NCBI RefSeq assembly: GCF_003201855.1
Contig: NZ_QJKI01000001.1
Location: 310,001-374,000 of the forward strand
Length of the DNA: 64,000 bases
Reading direction: 5' to 3'
From: Rivihabitans pingtungensis
GTDB lineage: Bacteria; Pseudomonadota; Gammaproteobacteria; Burkholderiales; Aquaspirillaceae
Part shown: in pieces, positions 37,518 to 47,146 of the stretch
Layout: each line of letters begins with the position of its first letter
How positions within the stretch are numbered: position 1 is the first letter of the stretch
The notes under the pieces: generated by a model
The model's input: only the letters and a program-made list of their open reading frames with translations
What the model was told of the DNA's origin: nothing
The model's database searches: none
Made by a program: the position numbers and the translations under genes

Positions 37518-38348
37518 CTATGCCAAAGGCAAATTTTTGTGCGCAACCCGCGCCGAGGCATCAGGGTCTTGCTGACGCAGCAGCGCACCAGGCGTGCAAA
37601 AAAATGCACTGCGAAACGCCGCAATAAACGCGGATGGAGAGTCATAGCCGTGCGCCAGCGCCACCTGGGTGACGCTGTCCCCGGCTTGCAGGGCATCCAA
37701 CGACAGTAATAGCCGCATACGCTGGCGCCACTGGCCAAAGCCCAGGCCGGTTTCCTGCACAAACCGCCGCGCCAGCGTGCGCTCGGAAGCCCCCACCACG
37801 CCGGCCCAATCCGCCAGCGTGCGTGCGTCATCCGGCTGAGCTTCCAGCGCGGCGCATATCTGTAGCAAGCGTCGGTCGTGCGGCAAGGGCAGGCCGAATG
37901 CCGCACGCGGCAAGCCGGCCAACTCATCCAGCAACACCGCCACCAGCCGGCCGGGCGCACCGGCTTGGTCGTATTCCACCGGCAGACTGGCAAAGCGCAA
38001 AATCAACTCGCGCGCCAGCGGGCTGACCTGCAACACGCAGCATTCGGCTGGCAGGATTGAGGCCTCGGGCGCGATGTACAGGCTGTGCATCTGCGCGCGG
38101 CGGCGGTTGAATAGCTGATGGCGCACTCCCGGCGGCGTCCACACGGCAAATCGTGGCGGCGCCATATGGTCGCCCGCTGGCGTGCGCACCCCCAGCACGC
38201 CCTGACTGGCGTAGGACAACTGCCCCCATGGGTGGCTGTGCTCGGCAGTCCACGCCCCGGCAGCCAGTGCTTCATGGCGGCTGAACACCGGGCGCGGCAA
38301 GCTGTTCAAGGTGGGAGGCTGGCGCTGTGGGCCGGTGTCAGCAGGCAT
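37518..38348 (-). CDS. AraC-family transcriptional regulator with cupin sensor
   Basis: A 276-residue regulator. The N-terminal cupin (about 20-110) has the H-x-H metal-type pattern in TAEHSHPWGQLSYA and a second conserved block in WTPPGVRHQLFN. The C-terminal double helix-turn-helix includes TLADWAGVVGASERTLARRF and VALAHGYDSPSAFIAAFR. It is divergent from the bile-acid-symporter-like transporter at 38603, its most likely target. The shared intergenic region contains a Correia-like element. Confidence 0.9.
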   Translation of the reverse strand: MPADTGPQRQPPTLNSLPRPVFSRHEALAAGAWTAEHSHPWGQLSYASQGVLGVRTPAGDHMAPPRFAVWTPPGVRHQLFNRRRAQMHSLYIAPEASILPAECCVLQVSPLARELILRFASLPVEYDQAGAPGRLVAVLLDELAGLPRAAFGLPLPHDRRLLQICAALEAQPDDARTLADWAGVVGASERTLARRFVQETGLGFGQWRQRMRLLLSLDALQAGDSVTQVALAHGYDSPSAFIAAFRSAFFCTPGALLRQQDPDASARVAHKNLPLA

Positions 38349-38440
38349 GGTGATTTGGCAGTTTCTCGATAGTGTTTGACTTTATCACGAGAAACCGCCA
38401 ACACAGATGGCGGTACAGTAGCGCCAGATCGCAGATAGGT

Positions 38441-38556
38441 CACAGTTGCTCACCACACTGCGCACCGTGACCCTAACCGAGCGTGCCGCCGCAGGCAGTA
38501 CAAGAGGTACGGCGGGGTCGGGCAACACCGCTAGGCGGGTTTTGTGAGCCGTGCTG
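38441..38556 (-). repeat. Correia-like element, copy D, in a divergent promoter region
   Basis: A diverged full-length copy in reverse orientation. The core reads CCGCAGGCAGTACAAGAGGT then ACGGCGGGGTCG, and the right end reads GCGGGTTTTGTGAGCCGTGC. It fills most of the gap between the AraC gene and the transporter and ends 46 bp before the transporter ATG, so the native promoters must overlap or lie beside it. Confidence 0.75.
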
Positions 38557-38602
38557 AATACGCTCTTCCGCCTGCATGCCTCATATTTCTGGAGAACCCC
38601 GC

Positions 38603-39601
38603 ATGTCCCCGATTGCCTGGCCGCAGCGTTTGCGCGCCATCCTGCACAAAGAATGGTTTTTGTTTGGCATGCTCGGCGCGGTGGCGCTGGCCAGTCTGGC
38701 GCCGGATATCGGTCGCGCGGGTGGCCCGCTGCACGGCGATGTGTTGGCCGATCTTGGCATTGCCGTGGTGTTTTTTCTGCATGGCCTGGGGATTTCGTTT
38801 GCCAGCCTGCGCCAGGGCATGCTGCGCTGGCCGGTGCATCTGCTGGTGCAGTTGCTGACCTTTGCCGTGTTTCCGCTGCTGTGGCTGCTGGCCGCGCCGC
38901 TGGTGAGCGCCTGGATGCCGGCCGGGCTGGCGCTGGGCTTTTGCTATCTGTGTGCCTTGCCGTCCACCATCTCGTCATCGGTGGCGATGACCGGGCTGGC
39001 GCGTGGCAATGTGCCGGCAGCGATTTTCAACGCCACCCTGTCCAGCGTGCTGGGCATTGCGCTCACCCCGCTGCTGGTGGCGGCGCTGGCCCATCTGGGC
39101 GGTGGCCAGGGCATGGATCTGGGCCAGGCGGTGCTCAGCATTGCCCGCCTGCTCTTGCTGCCCCTGCTGGCCGGACAACTGCTGCGCCCGCTGCTGCACG
39201 CCTGGCATCAGCGTTACAAACGCTATACCAATCTGCTGGACCGCTGGGTGATTTTGCTGCTGGTGTACACGGCATTCTGTGATTCGGTCGCCTCCGGCCT
39301 GTGGCGTGACCATGGCCTTGCCACCCTGGCCACGGCCATGCTGGGTGCGGCGCTGGCGCTGCTGGTGGTGCTGATGCTGTCCACCTGGCTGGCGCGGCGC
39401 GTGGGCTTCAGTGTGGAAGACGAGATCACCACGGTGTTCTGCGGCTCGAAAAAAACCCTGGCCTCTGGTGTGCCGATGGCCAAACTGCTGTTTGGCGCCC
39501 ACCCGGCCATTGGCCTGATCGTGCTGCCGATCATGTTTTATCACCAGATCCAGCTGCTGGTGTGCGCGGTGCTGGCCAACCGCTACGCCGCCCGGCGTTA
39601 G
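38603..39601 (+). CDS. Bile acid:sodium symporter-like (SBF-like) transporter
   Basis: A 332-residue inner-membrane protein with about nine or ten helices, of the SBF-like (BASS-related) family. Characteristic segments are GIAVVFFLHGLGISFASLRQ, the crossover-type LCALPSTISSSVAMTGLARG and the C-terminal TVFCGSKKTLASGVPMAKLL, seen in the YfeH-like branch. Substrates of this branch are unknown. GGAGA 8 bases upstream supports the ATG at 38603. It is divergent from an AraC regulator and is bracketed by two Correia-like copies in opposite orientation; its TAG stop is formed at the edge of the downstream copy. Confidence 0.88.
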   Translation: MSPIAWPQRLRAILHKEWFLFGMLGAVALASLAPDIGRAGGPLHGDVLADLGIAVVFFLHGLGISFASLRQGMLRWPVHLLVQLLTFAVFPLLWLLAAPLVSAWMPAGLALGFCYLCALPSTISSSVAMTGLARGNVPAAIFNATLSSVLGIALTPLLVAALAHLGGGQGMDLGQAVLSIARLLLLPLLAGQLLRPLLHAWHQRYKRYTNLLDRWVILLLVYTAFCDSVASGLWRDHGLATLATAMLGAALALLVVLMLSTWLARRVGFSVEDEITTVFCGSKKTLASGVPMAKLLFGAHPAIGLIVLPIMFYHQIQLLVCAVLANRYAARR

Positions 39602-39715
39602 AGCAGCCCACAAAATCCTCCTGGCGTCGTTACACGACCTTGCCGTACTGCTTGTACTGTCTGCGGTCGTACGCCTGGCCAGGATCGCTGCGCTGGATTT
39701 TGTTAGCCGCTCTTA
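39601..39715 (+). repeat. Correia-like element, copy E
   Basis: A well-preserved full copy. The core is TTGCCGTACTGC followed by TTGTACTGTCTGCGG, and the right end is TTTTGTTAGCCGCTCTTA. The left end starts at the transporter's stop codon (TAG, 39599-39601). It lies between the convergent transporter and osmC-family genes. Confidence 0.9.
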
Positions 39716-39788
39716 GCCCGCAGACGCACGCCCGCCCCGGCGCCGGTAGGCGGCAGCGGGGCGGGCAACACAGCAGTGGCTCACGCAC

Positions 39789-40208
39789 TCAAGCGTCTTC
39801 GCGCAGCTCAAAATCGTGGGTGATCTCGGCGGTTTTGGCCAGCATGATCGACGCCGAGCAGTATTTTTCCGCCGACAATTTGATCGCCCGCTCCACCGCA
39901 TCCGCCTTCAAGCCACGGCCGGTAACGACAAAATGAAAATGAATGCGGGTGAACACCTTGGGATCCACTTCCGCGCGCTCGGCATCGAGCTCCACCCAGC
40001 AATCCCGCACATCCTGACGCGACTTGCGCAAAATGCTGAGCACGTCATAACTGGTGCACCCGGCCGTGCCAAGCAGCACCAACTCCATCGGCCGCGGCCC
40101 CAGATTACGCCCGCCGCCCTCCGGCGCGCCATCCATCACCACGGCGTGACCGCTGCCGGTCTCGCCCATGAAACATACTCCGTCAATCCATTTCAGCTTG
40201 GCTTTCAT
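39789..40208 (-). CDS. OsmC family protein
   Basis: A 139-residue OsmC/Ohr-superfamily protein of the YhfA-like branch. These are homodimeric, and many are thiol peroxidases or acyl-thiol-related proteins. Two conserved cysteines are present in VLLGTAGCTSYDVLSI and LSAEKYCSASIMLA, with the expected spacing. AGGAGCC upstream fixes the ATG at 40208. It is monocistronic and has no ohrR-like regulator beside it. Confidence 0.9.
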   Translation of the reverse strand: MKAKLKWIDGVCFMGETGSGHAVVMDGAPEGGGRNLGPRPMELVLLGTAGCTSYDVLSILRKSRQDVRDCWVELDAERAEVDPKVFTRIHFHFVVTGRGLKADAVERAIKLSAEKYCSASIMLAKTAEITHDFELREDA

Positions 40209-40343
40209 TGTGGCTCCTGAGGGGGATAATGGTCGTGATGGGAAATTCTGGCTGAACGCGGATGCTTGCGTAAACAAGAAATCAAACCTTGGTTCGTGGC
40301 ACTTAGCCGCTGTTCACCCCCGTGTGGCGCGCCGAGCATCGCA

Positions 40344-40510
40344 GAAAGTCAGGGAGGTTTCCGGCCCGGCTAAGCGGCGGCGCAGCCGACGCGCCATTCC
40401 GGGCCGGCCCTGACTTTCGAGAAGCACAGGGGAGTCAGCCCGCAGGGCTGACCGCGACGCCCGGGTCGCCTTTCTTTCCCCTATTTCTTTGGCGAGACAA
40501 AGAAATAGGG
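40344..40510. repeat. Nested multi-hairpin intergenic element upstream of tsaD
   Basis: Three perfect inverted repeats follow one another. (1) GAAAGTCAGGG (40344-40354) pairs with CCCTGACTTTC (40408-40418), with an inner pair CCGGCCCGG (40361-40369) and CCGGGCCGG (40399-40407). (2) GTCAGCCC pairs with GGGCTGAC (40434-40452). (3) CCCTATTTCTTTG (40479-40491) pairs with CAAAGAAATAGGG (40498-40510). The whole 40209-40708 gap holds no gene; a -10-like TACAAT for tsaD is at 40674-40679. From memory this resembles dispersed beta/gammaproteobacterial hairpin elements containing TTTCTTTGGCGA. Confidence 0.75.
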
Positions 40511-40708
40511 TCGGGTGCGGGGCGAAGCCCTGCCCAAAATCAGCGGCCAGCAGCCCTGCGCGCCAGCGCAGCCATCCGCCAGGCGGCAGCCTTCCATCAC
40601 CAAAGCCCCACAGCATACCGCTTCCCCTCCCGCCCCCAAAGCACCTCTTGTCCCATCCATATGCCGGAACCGCTACAATACCGGATTGCCTTAGCGACGA
40701 CCCACCCC

Positions 40709-41776
40709 ATGCGAGTTCTGGGAATTGAATCCTCCTGCGACGAAACCGGCGTCGCCCTCTACGACACCGAAGCCGGCCTGCTGGCCCACGCCCTGCACAC
40801 GCAAATGGCCATGCACGCCGAATACGGCGGCGTGGTGCCCGAGCTGGCCAGCCGCGACCACATCCGCCGGGTGATTCCACTCACCCGCGAATGCCTGAAA
40901 ACCGCCGGGCTCACCCTGGCCGACCTGGACGCCATCGCCTACACCCAAGGCCCCGGCCTGGGCGGCGCGCTGCTGGTCGGCGCGGCGGTGGCCAACGGCC
41001 TGGCCTTTGGCCTGAACCTGCCGGTGATTCCGGTGCACCACCTGGAAGGCCATCTGCTCTCACCGATGCTGGCCGACCCGGCGCCGACGTTTCCCTTTGT
41101 GGCGCTGTTGGTGTCTGGCGGCCACACCCAGCTGATGGCGGTGCGCGGCGTGGGCGACTACGAAACCCTGGGCGAAACCCTGGACGACGCCGCTGGCGAG
41201 GCCTTCGACAAAACCGCCAAGCTGCTGGGTCTACCCTACCCCGGCGGGCCGGAGCTGTCGCGCCTGGCCGAACACGGCGACCCCACACGCTTTACCCTGC
41301 CGCGGCCGATGCTGCGCTCGGGCGACTTTGACATGAGTTTTTCCGGGCTGAAAACCGCCGTGCTGACCCTGGTGCGCCAGCAAGAAGCCGAGTGCGGCGG
41401 CGCACTGGACGACGTCACCCGCGCCGACATCTGCCGCGCCTTTCAGGAGGCGATTGTTGAGGTGCTGGTGAGCAAATCGCTGGCCGCGCTCAAGGCCACC
41501 GGCATGCAAAGGCTGGTGATTGCCGGCGGCGTGGGCGCCAATCGCCAACTGCGCGCTGCACTGGACCGCGCCGCCCAGCGCCGCCGCTTTGCCGTGTACT
41601 ACCCGCCGCTGTCGCTGTGCACCGACAACGGCGCGATGATCGCCTATGCCGGCGCGGCGCGGCTGGCGCTGGCCCAGCCGGCCGGCGTATTTTCGGTGCG
41701 TCCGCGCTGGCCGCTGGCCAGCCTGGCCCCGGTGTCTTCTTCCCCCCGTTCGACCGATTCTGGCCTGAGTTCATGA
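40709..41776 (+). CDS. tsaD: tRNA threonylcarbamoyladenosine (t6A37) transferase subunit TsaD
   Basis: Transfers the threonylcarbamoyl group to A37 of ANN-decoding tRNAs, together with TsaB and TsaE. The product is 355 residues. Hallmarks are the start [19 protein letters not shown], the metal-binding HHLEGH in [39 protein letters not shown] and [13 protein letters not shown]. The ATG at 40709 is the family start. The stop overlaps the yheS ATG by 4 bases (ATGA). Confidence 0.97.
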   Translation: MRVLGIESSCDETGVALYDTEAGLLAHALHTQMAMHAEYGGVVPELASRDHIRRVIPLTRECLKTAGLTLADLDAIAYTQGPGLGGALLVGAAVANGLAFGLNLPVIPVHHLEGHLLSPMLADPAPTFPFVALLVSGGHTQLMAVRGVGDYETLGETLDDAAGEAFDKTAKLLGLPYPGGPELSRLAEHGDPTRFTLPRPMLRSGDFDMSFSGLKTAVLTLVRQQEAECGGALDDVTRADICRAFQEAIVEVLVSKSLAALKATGMQRLVIAGGVGANRQLRAALDRAAQRRRFAVYYPPLSLCTDNGAMIAYAGAARLALAQPAGVFSVRPRWPLASLAPVSSSPRSTDSGLSS

Positions 41777-43686
41777 TTCAACTGAAAAACCTGTCCCTGC
41801 GCCGTGGGGCCAAGGAGCTGTTCAACAGCGTCACCCTCACCATCAACCCCGGCCAGCGCGTCGGCATTGTCGGCGGCAATGGCGCGGGCAAATCCAGCCT
41901 GTTTGCCCTGTTGCGCGGGCAATTGCACGCCGACAGCGGCGATGCGCTGTTTCCGGCCGGCTGGACGGTGGCGCATGTCGCCCAGGAAACCCCGGCGCTG
42001 AGCTGCTCGGCGCTGGATTATGTGCTGGATGGCGACGCCGAGCTGCGCGCGCTGGAGCAACAACTGGCCGCCGCCGAAACCGCCCACGATGGCGAGGCGA
42101 TTGGCCGCCTGCACAGCGAACTGGCCGCCATCGACGCCTACGCCGCCCCGGCGCGCGCCGGCAAGCTCTTGGCCGGCCTGGGCTTTAGCCAGGAAGCCAC
42201 CACCCGACCGGTGGCCAGCTTTTCTGGCGGCTGGCGCATGCGCCTGAACCTGGCGCAGGCGCTGATGTGCCGCTCGGATTTGCTGCTGCTGGATGAACCG
42301 ACCAACCACCTGGACCTGGAAGCCGTCATCTGGCTGGAGCAATGGCTGGCCAGCTATCCGGGCACCCTGCTGCTGATTTCGCACGACCGCGAGTTTCTGG
42401 ACGCCATCACCACCCAGATCATCGAAGTGGCGCGCGGCCAGCTGACCGCCTACACCGGCAATTACAGCGACTTTGAAGACCAGCGCGCCGAGCGCCTGGC
42501 CCAGCAGCAACAGGCATTCGACAAGCAACAGCGCACCATCGCCCACCTGGAAAGCTTTATCACCCGCTTCAAGGCCAAGGCCACCAAGGCCAAGCAGGCG
42601 CAAAGCCGCATCAAGGCGCTGGCGCGGCTGGAGCGGGTGGCGGCGGCGCATGTGGACACGCCGTTTGATTTTCACTTCGAGCCGCCCGAACACAGCCCCA
42701 ATCCGCTGCTGCAAGTGGAGCTGGCCGACATCGGCTATGGCGAAGCGCCGATTCTGCGCCGGGTGAGCCTGTCGGTGGAATCCGGCGCGCGCATCGGCCT
42801 ATTGGGCCCCAACGGCGCCGGCAAATCCACCCTGGTCAAGCTGCTGGCTGGCGAGCTGGCGCCGCTGAACGGCCAACTGAAAACCGCGCGCGAGCTGAAA
42901 ATCGGCTACTTTGCCCAGCACCAGCTGGACACCCTGCGCGAGGACGAATCGCCGCTGTGGCATCTGCAAAAACTGGCGCCGACCACCCGCGAGCAAGAGC
43001 TGCGCAATTTTCTGGGTGGATTCAATTTTATTGGCGACATGGCCACCGAGCCGGTGGGCCCGCTGTCCGGTGGCGAAAAATCCCGCCTGGCGCTGGCGCT
43101 GATTGTCTGGCAGCGGCCCAATCTGCTGCTGCTGGACGAACCCACCAACCATCTGGACCTGGACATGCGCGCGGCGCTGACCCTGGCGCTGCAAGACTTT
43201 ATCGGCAGCCTGATCGTGGTGTCGCACGACCGCGCCCTGCTGGAAAGCGTCACCGACCAATACTGGCTGATCGACGCTGGCCAGGTGCAGCCGTTTGACG
43301 GCGACCTGGCGGATTACCGCGCTTATCGCCTGGCCCAGCAAGCCGCCGACGCCGCGCCGCGCGCCAGCGCCGCAGGCGGCGCGGAAGTGGACCGCAAAAC
43401 GCAAAAGCGCCAGGAGGCCGAAGCCCGCCAGCGCTTGTCCGAGCAGAAAAAACCGCTGCTCAAGCGTTTGACCGCACTGGAGCGCGAGCTCACCCCGCTG
43501 AACGCAGAAAAAGCCGCGCTGGACGCGCAACTGGCCGACGAGGCGATTTACAGCGCCGAGCGCAAAAGCGAAATGCAGGCCGCGCTCAAGCGTCAGGGCG
43601 AAGTCAGCGCCCGGCTGGCCGAGCTGGAAGAAGACTGGCTGATGGTGCAGATGGAAATCGAAGCACTGGAAGAAGCCAATATCTGA
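41773..43686 (+). CDS. yheS: ABC-F family ATPase YheS
   Basis: A 637-residue ABC-F protein, a soluble ribosome-associated ATPase, with two ABC domains. Walker [10 protein letters not shown] and GPNGAGKST; signatures FSGGWRMRL and LSGGEKSRL; Walker [14 protein letters not shown] in both. The interdomain linker (about 235-300) carries the charged [18 protein letters not shown] stretch typical of the family. A coiled coil rich in Lys/Glu closes the C-terminus (about 550-637). Overall order fits YheS better than Uup or EttA. It is translationally coupled to tsaD. Confidence 0.92.
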   Translation: MIQLKNLSLRRGAKELFNSVTLTINPGQRVGIVGGNGAGKSSLFALLRGQLHADSGDALFPAGWTVAHVAQETPALSCSALDYVLDGDAELRALEQQLAAAETAHDGEAIGRLHSELAAIDAYAAPARAGKLLAGLGFSQEATTRPVASFSGGWRMRLNLAQALMCRSDLLLLDEPTNHLDLEAVIWLEQWLASYPGTLLLISHDREFLDAITTQIIEVARGQLTAYTGNYSDFEDQRAERLAQQQQAFDKQQRTIAHLESFITRFKAKATKAKQAQSRIKALARLERVAAAHVDTPFDFHFEPPEHSPNPLLQVELADIGYGEAPILRRVSLSVESGARIGLLGPNGAGKSTLVKLLAGELAPLNGQLKTARELKIGYFAQHQLDTLREDESPLWHLQKLAPTTREQELRNFLGGFNFIGDMATEPVGPLSGGEKSRLALALIVWQRPNLLLLDEPTNHLDLDMRAALTLALQDFIGSLIVVSHDRALLESVTDQYWLIDAGQVQPFDGDLADYRAYRLAQQAADAAPRASAAGGAEVDRKTQKRQEAEARQRLSEQKKPLLKRLTALERELTPLNAEKAALDAQLADEAIYSAERKSEMQAALKRQGEVSARLAELEEDWLMVQMEIEALEEANI

Positions 43687-43700
43687 TGATCAGGGCGCTG

Positions 43701-43732
43701 GGCCGCATGCCAACGCCCTTGCGGCCGGGTTT
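43701..43732 (+). terminator. Terminator between convergent yheS and moeA
   Basis: GGCCGC (43701-43706) pairs with GCGGCC (43721-43726), followed by GGGTTTTC, 15 bp after the yheS stop. An overlapping alternative stem AGGGCG..CGCCCT is also possible. The T-tract is short and reaches into the end of moeA. Confidence 0.45.
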
Positions 43733-44953
43733 TCAGCTCAGCAATTCATCAAATGGCAGATAGTCAATCTGCTCGCCGGCCTTGACGATGTGATTGGCCG
43801 GAATGCGCGCCAGACCGTCGGCCCAGGCCATCGAGGTCAGCACGCCAGCGCCTTGTTTGGGGAACAGCTCCAGCACGGTCTGGCCGTCGCGGCTGGCCTT
43901 GCGTACACGCACAAATTCGGTGCGTTGCGGGTCTTTGCGCGGCCAGTCAAACGCTGCAGTCAGACGGCTGACCGGCCAGCTGGCGCGGGCTGCTCGGCCC
44001 TGACGGGCGCGGATAAACGGCGCAATCAGCAGCAAGAAGGTAACATAGCCCGACACCGGGTTGCCCGGCAGGCCAATGAAATCCGCATGGGCAATCCGGC
44101 CAAAGGCCAGCGGCTTGCCCGGTTTGATGGCGATTTTCCACAAATCCAGCTGACCTTCGCGCTCGACGGCGTGCTTGACGTGGTCTTCTTCGCCCACCGA
44201 CACCCCGCCGCAGGTCAGCACCACATCGCTGGTGGCGGCAGCGTCAGCCAGCGCCAGACGGGTGGCGGCCAGGCTGTCAGGAATAATGCCCAGGTCGCGC
44301 ACCTGGCAGCCCAGCGCTTCCAGCAGGCCGCGCAGCCAGTAGCGGTTGGAATTGTAGATTTTACCCGCCGTCAACGTCTCGCCCGGTTCGGCCAGTTCGT
44401 CGCCAGTGAACAGCACGGCCACCCGCAGCGGGCGCAACACATCCAGATAGGCTTCGCCCACCGAGGCCGCCAGGCCCAGTTGCGCCGGACCCAGCTGGGC
44501 GCCCGCCGGCAGCACCACGCCATCCCTGGCGATATCTTCGCCCGCCAGGCGGATGTTCTGGCCGGTTTTGGCCACGGCGCTGAAACGCACGCGTTCGCCA
44601 TCGGCGTGGGCTTGCTCCTGCATGATCACCGCATCCGCGCCGGCCGGAATCGGCGCACCGGTAAAGATGCGCGCCACTGTGCCTTCGGCCAGCGGACCAG
44701 GGGCATCACCGGCGGCAATGCGTTGCGACACCGGCAGCCAGGCATCGGCGTGAACCTCGGCGCTGCGCACGGCGTAGCCATCCATGGCGCTGTTATTGGC
44801 GGGCGGCACGTCCAGGCGGGCGCGCAGCTCGCCGGCCAACACGCGCTGGCCGGCGTTGAGCAGGTGAACGGATTCGGTTTCGGTCAGCGGGCGGGCGCGG
44901 CTCAGCAAAAACTCCAGCGCGGCCTCGACGCTCAGCATGGCAGATGCAGTCAT
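43733..44953 (-). CDS. moeA: Molybdopterin molybdotransferase MoeA
   Basis: Inserts molybdate into adenylated molybdopterin to form molybdenum cofactor. At 406 residues it has the standard length. Family blocks are PPANNSAMDGYAVRSAE, ARIFTGAPIPAGADAVIMQE, VLFTGDELAEPGETLTAGKI, LTCGGVSVGEEDHVK, IAIKPGKPLAFGRI and FIGLPGNPVSGYV. It overlaps the preceding mobB gene by 4 bases (ATGA), so the two molybdenum-cofactor genes are coupled. Confidence 0.95.
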   Translation of the reverse strand: MTASAMLSVEAALEFLLSRARPLTETESVHLLNAGQRVLAGELRARLDVPPANNSAMDGYAVRSAEVHADAWLPVSQRIAAGDAPGPLAEGTVARIFTGAPIPAGADAVIMQEQAHADGERVRFSAVAKTGQNIRLAGEDIARDGVVLPAGAQLGPAQLGLAASVGEAYLDVLRPLRVAVLFTGDELAEPGETLTAGKIYNSNRYWLRGLLEALGCQVRDLGIIPDSLAATRLALADAAATSDVVLTCGGVSVGEEDHVKHAVEREGQLDLWKIAIKPGKPLAFGRIAHADFIGLPGNPVSGYVTFLLLIAPFIRARQGRAARASWPVSRLTAAFDWPRKDPQRTEFVRVRKASRDGQTVLELFPKQGAGVLTSMAWADGLARIPANHIVKAGEQIDYLPFDELLS

Positions 44954-45447
44954 GACAAAACACTCTTGTGTATCAATTGGAGGATGCCTTCCACGTCATG
45001 GCGGGAAAAGCGCGGTAGCGGACAGTCCGGCAGCGGCATATCGCACGCCACGGCCAGCACATCAGGGTCGGTCAAATAAAGCGCCGGGCGCGACAGGGCC
45101 GGATCAAACACTTCGACCTTGGCCAGCCCACGCTCGTGCTTGAAGCCTTCCACCAGCACCAGCTGACACGGACGCAGGGCGGCCAGGTGCTCGGCCAGCG
45201 GCAGATCATTGGCCGCCGGCAGCTCTTCAATCAGCATGCGCCGCCGCGCCGCGGCCAGCATCACCTGGCGCGCACCAGCGTGGCGATGCCGCCAACTGTC
45301 GCGCCCGATTTCGTCGGGGTCAACATCGTGGTGGGTGTGCTTGATCACCGCCAGATCAACGCCATCGGCGCTCAGGCGGGCAATGAGTTTTTCCAGCAGC
45401 GTGGTCTTGCCGCTGCCGGAATAGCCGACAAAGGCCAGGACTTTCAT
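44950..45447 (-). CDS. mobB: Molybdopterin-guanine dinucleotide biosynthesis protein MobB
   Basis: A 165-residue P-loop GTPase-like accessory protein that helps MobA form the guanine dinucleotide cofactor. Walker A is [17 protein letters not shown]. Family signatures are AVIKHTHHDVDPDEIGRDSW (metal/nucleotide-binding), HRHAGARQVMLA and LVLVEGFKHERGLAKVEVF. The ATG at 45447 is preceded by GGAAG at a good distance; a longer start at 45459 lacks one. It is coupled to moeA. No mobA is in the window. Confidence 0.93.
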   Translation of the reverse strand: MKVLAFVGYSGSGKTTLLEKLIARLSADGVDLAVIKHTHHDVDPDEIGRDSWRHRHAGARQVMLAAARRRMLIEELPAANDLPLAEHLAALRPCQLVLVEGFKHERGLAKVEVFDPALSRPALYLTDPDVLAVACDMPLPDCPLPRFSRHDVEGILQLIHKSVLS

Positions 45448-45568
45448 CAGGGCTTCCATGGATTGGGTGGCGTACCGTGCTGAACATGGGTTTAGCATGC
45501 CCGGTCACGGTGCATCCGTCATTGACCTGCATCATACCGCAGAAGCATGGAGGTTTTCGAACTTGGCG

Positions 45569-45678
45569 TGGCGCACAACATCCCGCGCAAGCGCCCAGGA
45601 CAGATGTGCGGCCGTAGACCATACAAACAGTACAGCCAGACCGCGCAAGCACGCCAAGCAGTTTTTTGAGCCACGCTC
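45569..45678 (-). repeat. Correia-like element, diverged copy F
   Basis: A reversed, strongly diverged copy: GCGCCCAGGACAGATGTGCG and GCCGTAGACCATACAAACAG, then TACAGCCAGACCGCGCAAGC and GCAGTTTTTTGAGCCACGCT. Its right end runs into the stop codon of the DMT exporter gene (TCA on the plus strand at 45677-45679). It separates that exporter from mobB. Confidence 0.65.
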
Positions 45679-46633
45679 AGCGCGACGAACGCCCCAGCGC
45701 CAGGCCAGCAAACACCGCCGCAATGCCCAGCACATGCCAGGGGTGCAGGGTTTCGCCTAGCAATAGGCAGGACAATAGCGCGCCAAAGGCCGGCACCAGA
45801 TGCAGGCAGGCGCTGGCACGCTCGGCGCCCAATTCGGCAATCGCCCGGTTGTAGCACAGATAGGCCACCACCGATGGGAATACCCCCAGATACAGCACGC
45901 CGGCCAGCGCCGACGACGACACGCTGGGCAGGCCATGTTGACTGATATCCCACAACGCCAGCGGCGCCAGCAGCAACCAGCCCAGCAGCATGCAGGCAGC
46001 GGTGAGCGCCAGCCGATCCAGCCCGGCGGGCAGGCGGCGCATCAGCACGGTGTAGGCCGCCCAGCAGGCGCAGCCGGCGAACACCCAGGCATCGCCGCCG
46101 CTGGGGGTAAGCGCCGACAGCCGCCACGGCGCGCCCTGGCTGACCAACACCAGCACCCCCACCAAGGACAAGACCAGACCCAGCCATTGGCCGCGCGCTG
46201 GCTGGCGCTGGCCGCTGCACACGGCGTAGATCAACACCATCACCGGGGTGAAAGCGTTCAGCAATACCGCCTGGGTGGCCGAGGTGGATTGCAAGCCTTG
46301 GTAAATCAGCGTATTGCAGGCCGTCACCCCGGTCAGCGCCAGCGCCAGAATCAGCCGCCGTGCCGCCCACAAAGCACCAGCCTGAGCACGCAGGCGCGGC
46401 CAGGCAAACGGCAGCAGGCACAGCAGCGCCACGCTCCAGCGGCCAAACGCCAGTTGCAAGGGGGAGAGGCTATCGTGCAGGGCGCGGCCAGCGACAAAAT
46501 TACCCGCCCAGAACAAAGCAGCCAAGCCGGCCAGCAAAGGCCCCAGCGGCAGTTCGGCCAAACGCGGGAAAGACAGCAAAGAAGAAGGCGTGCGGGCAGC
46601 GCCCGTGCCCAGATGAGGCAGAGAGAAGTTCAT
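45677..46633 (-). CDS. DMT-superfamily exporter (EamA family)
   Basis: A 318-residue inner-membrane protein with ten helices in two EamA repeats. The first repeat shows AALFWAGNFVAGRALHDSLS and PLQLAFGRWSVALLCLLPFA, which resembles the RhaT/YdcZ-type amino-acid and metabolite exporters; the second shows GVLYLGVFPSVVAYLCYNRA. A hydrophilic N-terminus of about 28 residues precedes the first helix. The ATG at 46633 has only a weak AAGAAA site upstream. Its stop codon falls in the terminal repeat of a Correia-like element. Confidence 0.85.
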   Translation of the reverse strand: MNFSLPHLGTGAARTPSSLLSFPRLAELPLGPLLAGLAALFWAGNFVAGRALHDSLSPLQLAFGRWSVALLCLLPFAWPRLRAQAGALWAARRLILALALTGVTACNTLIYQGLQSTSATQAVLLNAFTPVMVLIYAVCSGQRQPARGQWLGLVLSLVGVLVLVSQGAPWRLSALTPSGGDAWVFAGCACWAAYTVLMRRLPAGLDRLALTAACMLLGWLLLAPLALWDISQHGLPSVSSSALAGVLYLGVFPSVVAYLCYNRAIAELGAERASACLHLVPAFGALLSCLLLGETLHPWHVLGIAAVFAGLALGRSSR

Positions 46634-46969
46634 GGCAGATTTCTTTTCGGGTAGAAAAGCACACACGGCCATGCGCTTGTGGCACATGGTCAGACCAGCC
46701 GGTGCGCAAGATGAGCGTACCAGCACACTGCGCAAGCAGAGCCAATGCCGGGTGGGGCGTGTCTCTGTGCGCACGATTCAGGCAAGCAAGCTTGATGCCC
46801 GCCCGGTGGGCAGTGTGCCATGAACACGCCGCGCGGGTTGAACTTTCCCGCCTGATGCACATGACTCACCGCACGCAGTGTGAGAGCGCGCAAACACGAG
46901 AAAGCCACGTCACCATGCGGGGAGCGTTTGCTGAACAATACTGACCGGGAGTGCGCACCGCCATCGACA
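46634..46969. other. Intergenic region upstream of the DMT exporter
   Basis: About 335 bases with no gene I can support. Short open frames here lack ribosome-binding sites and recognisable products. A small stem CTCAC..GTGAG lies near 46866-46885. The region should contain the exporter's promoter, but I see no clear -35/-10 pair. It is followed by repeat copy G. Confidence 0.3.
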
Positions 46970-47087
46970 TAAGAGCCGCTGACAAAATACGCCTGGCGTC
47001 GTGACACGGCCTTGCCGCACGGCTTGTACTGTCTGCGGCGGCACGCCCAGCCAGGATCGCCTCGCTGAGTTTGGTTAACGGCTCTCG
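46970..47087 (+). repeat. Correia-like element, copy G
   Basis: A full copy: left end TAAGAGCCGCTGACAAAA, core TTGCCGCACGGC then TTGTACTGTCTGCGG, right end TTTGGTTAACGGCTCT. It lies between the divergent DMT exporter and the ArnD-like gene, ending 59 bp before the latter's ATG. Confidence 0.88.
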
Positions 47088-47146
47088 CGCACTGCTGGTC
47101 AAAGCCGCCGGCATGGCGGACAATTCGCGCCCATTGTCGTTCTGTG

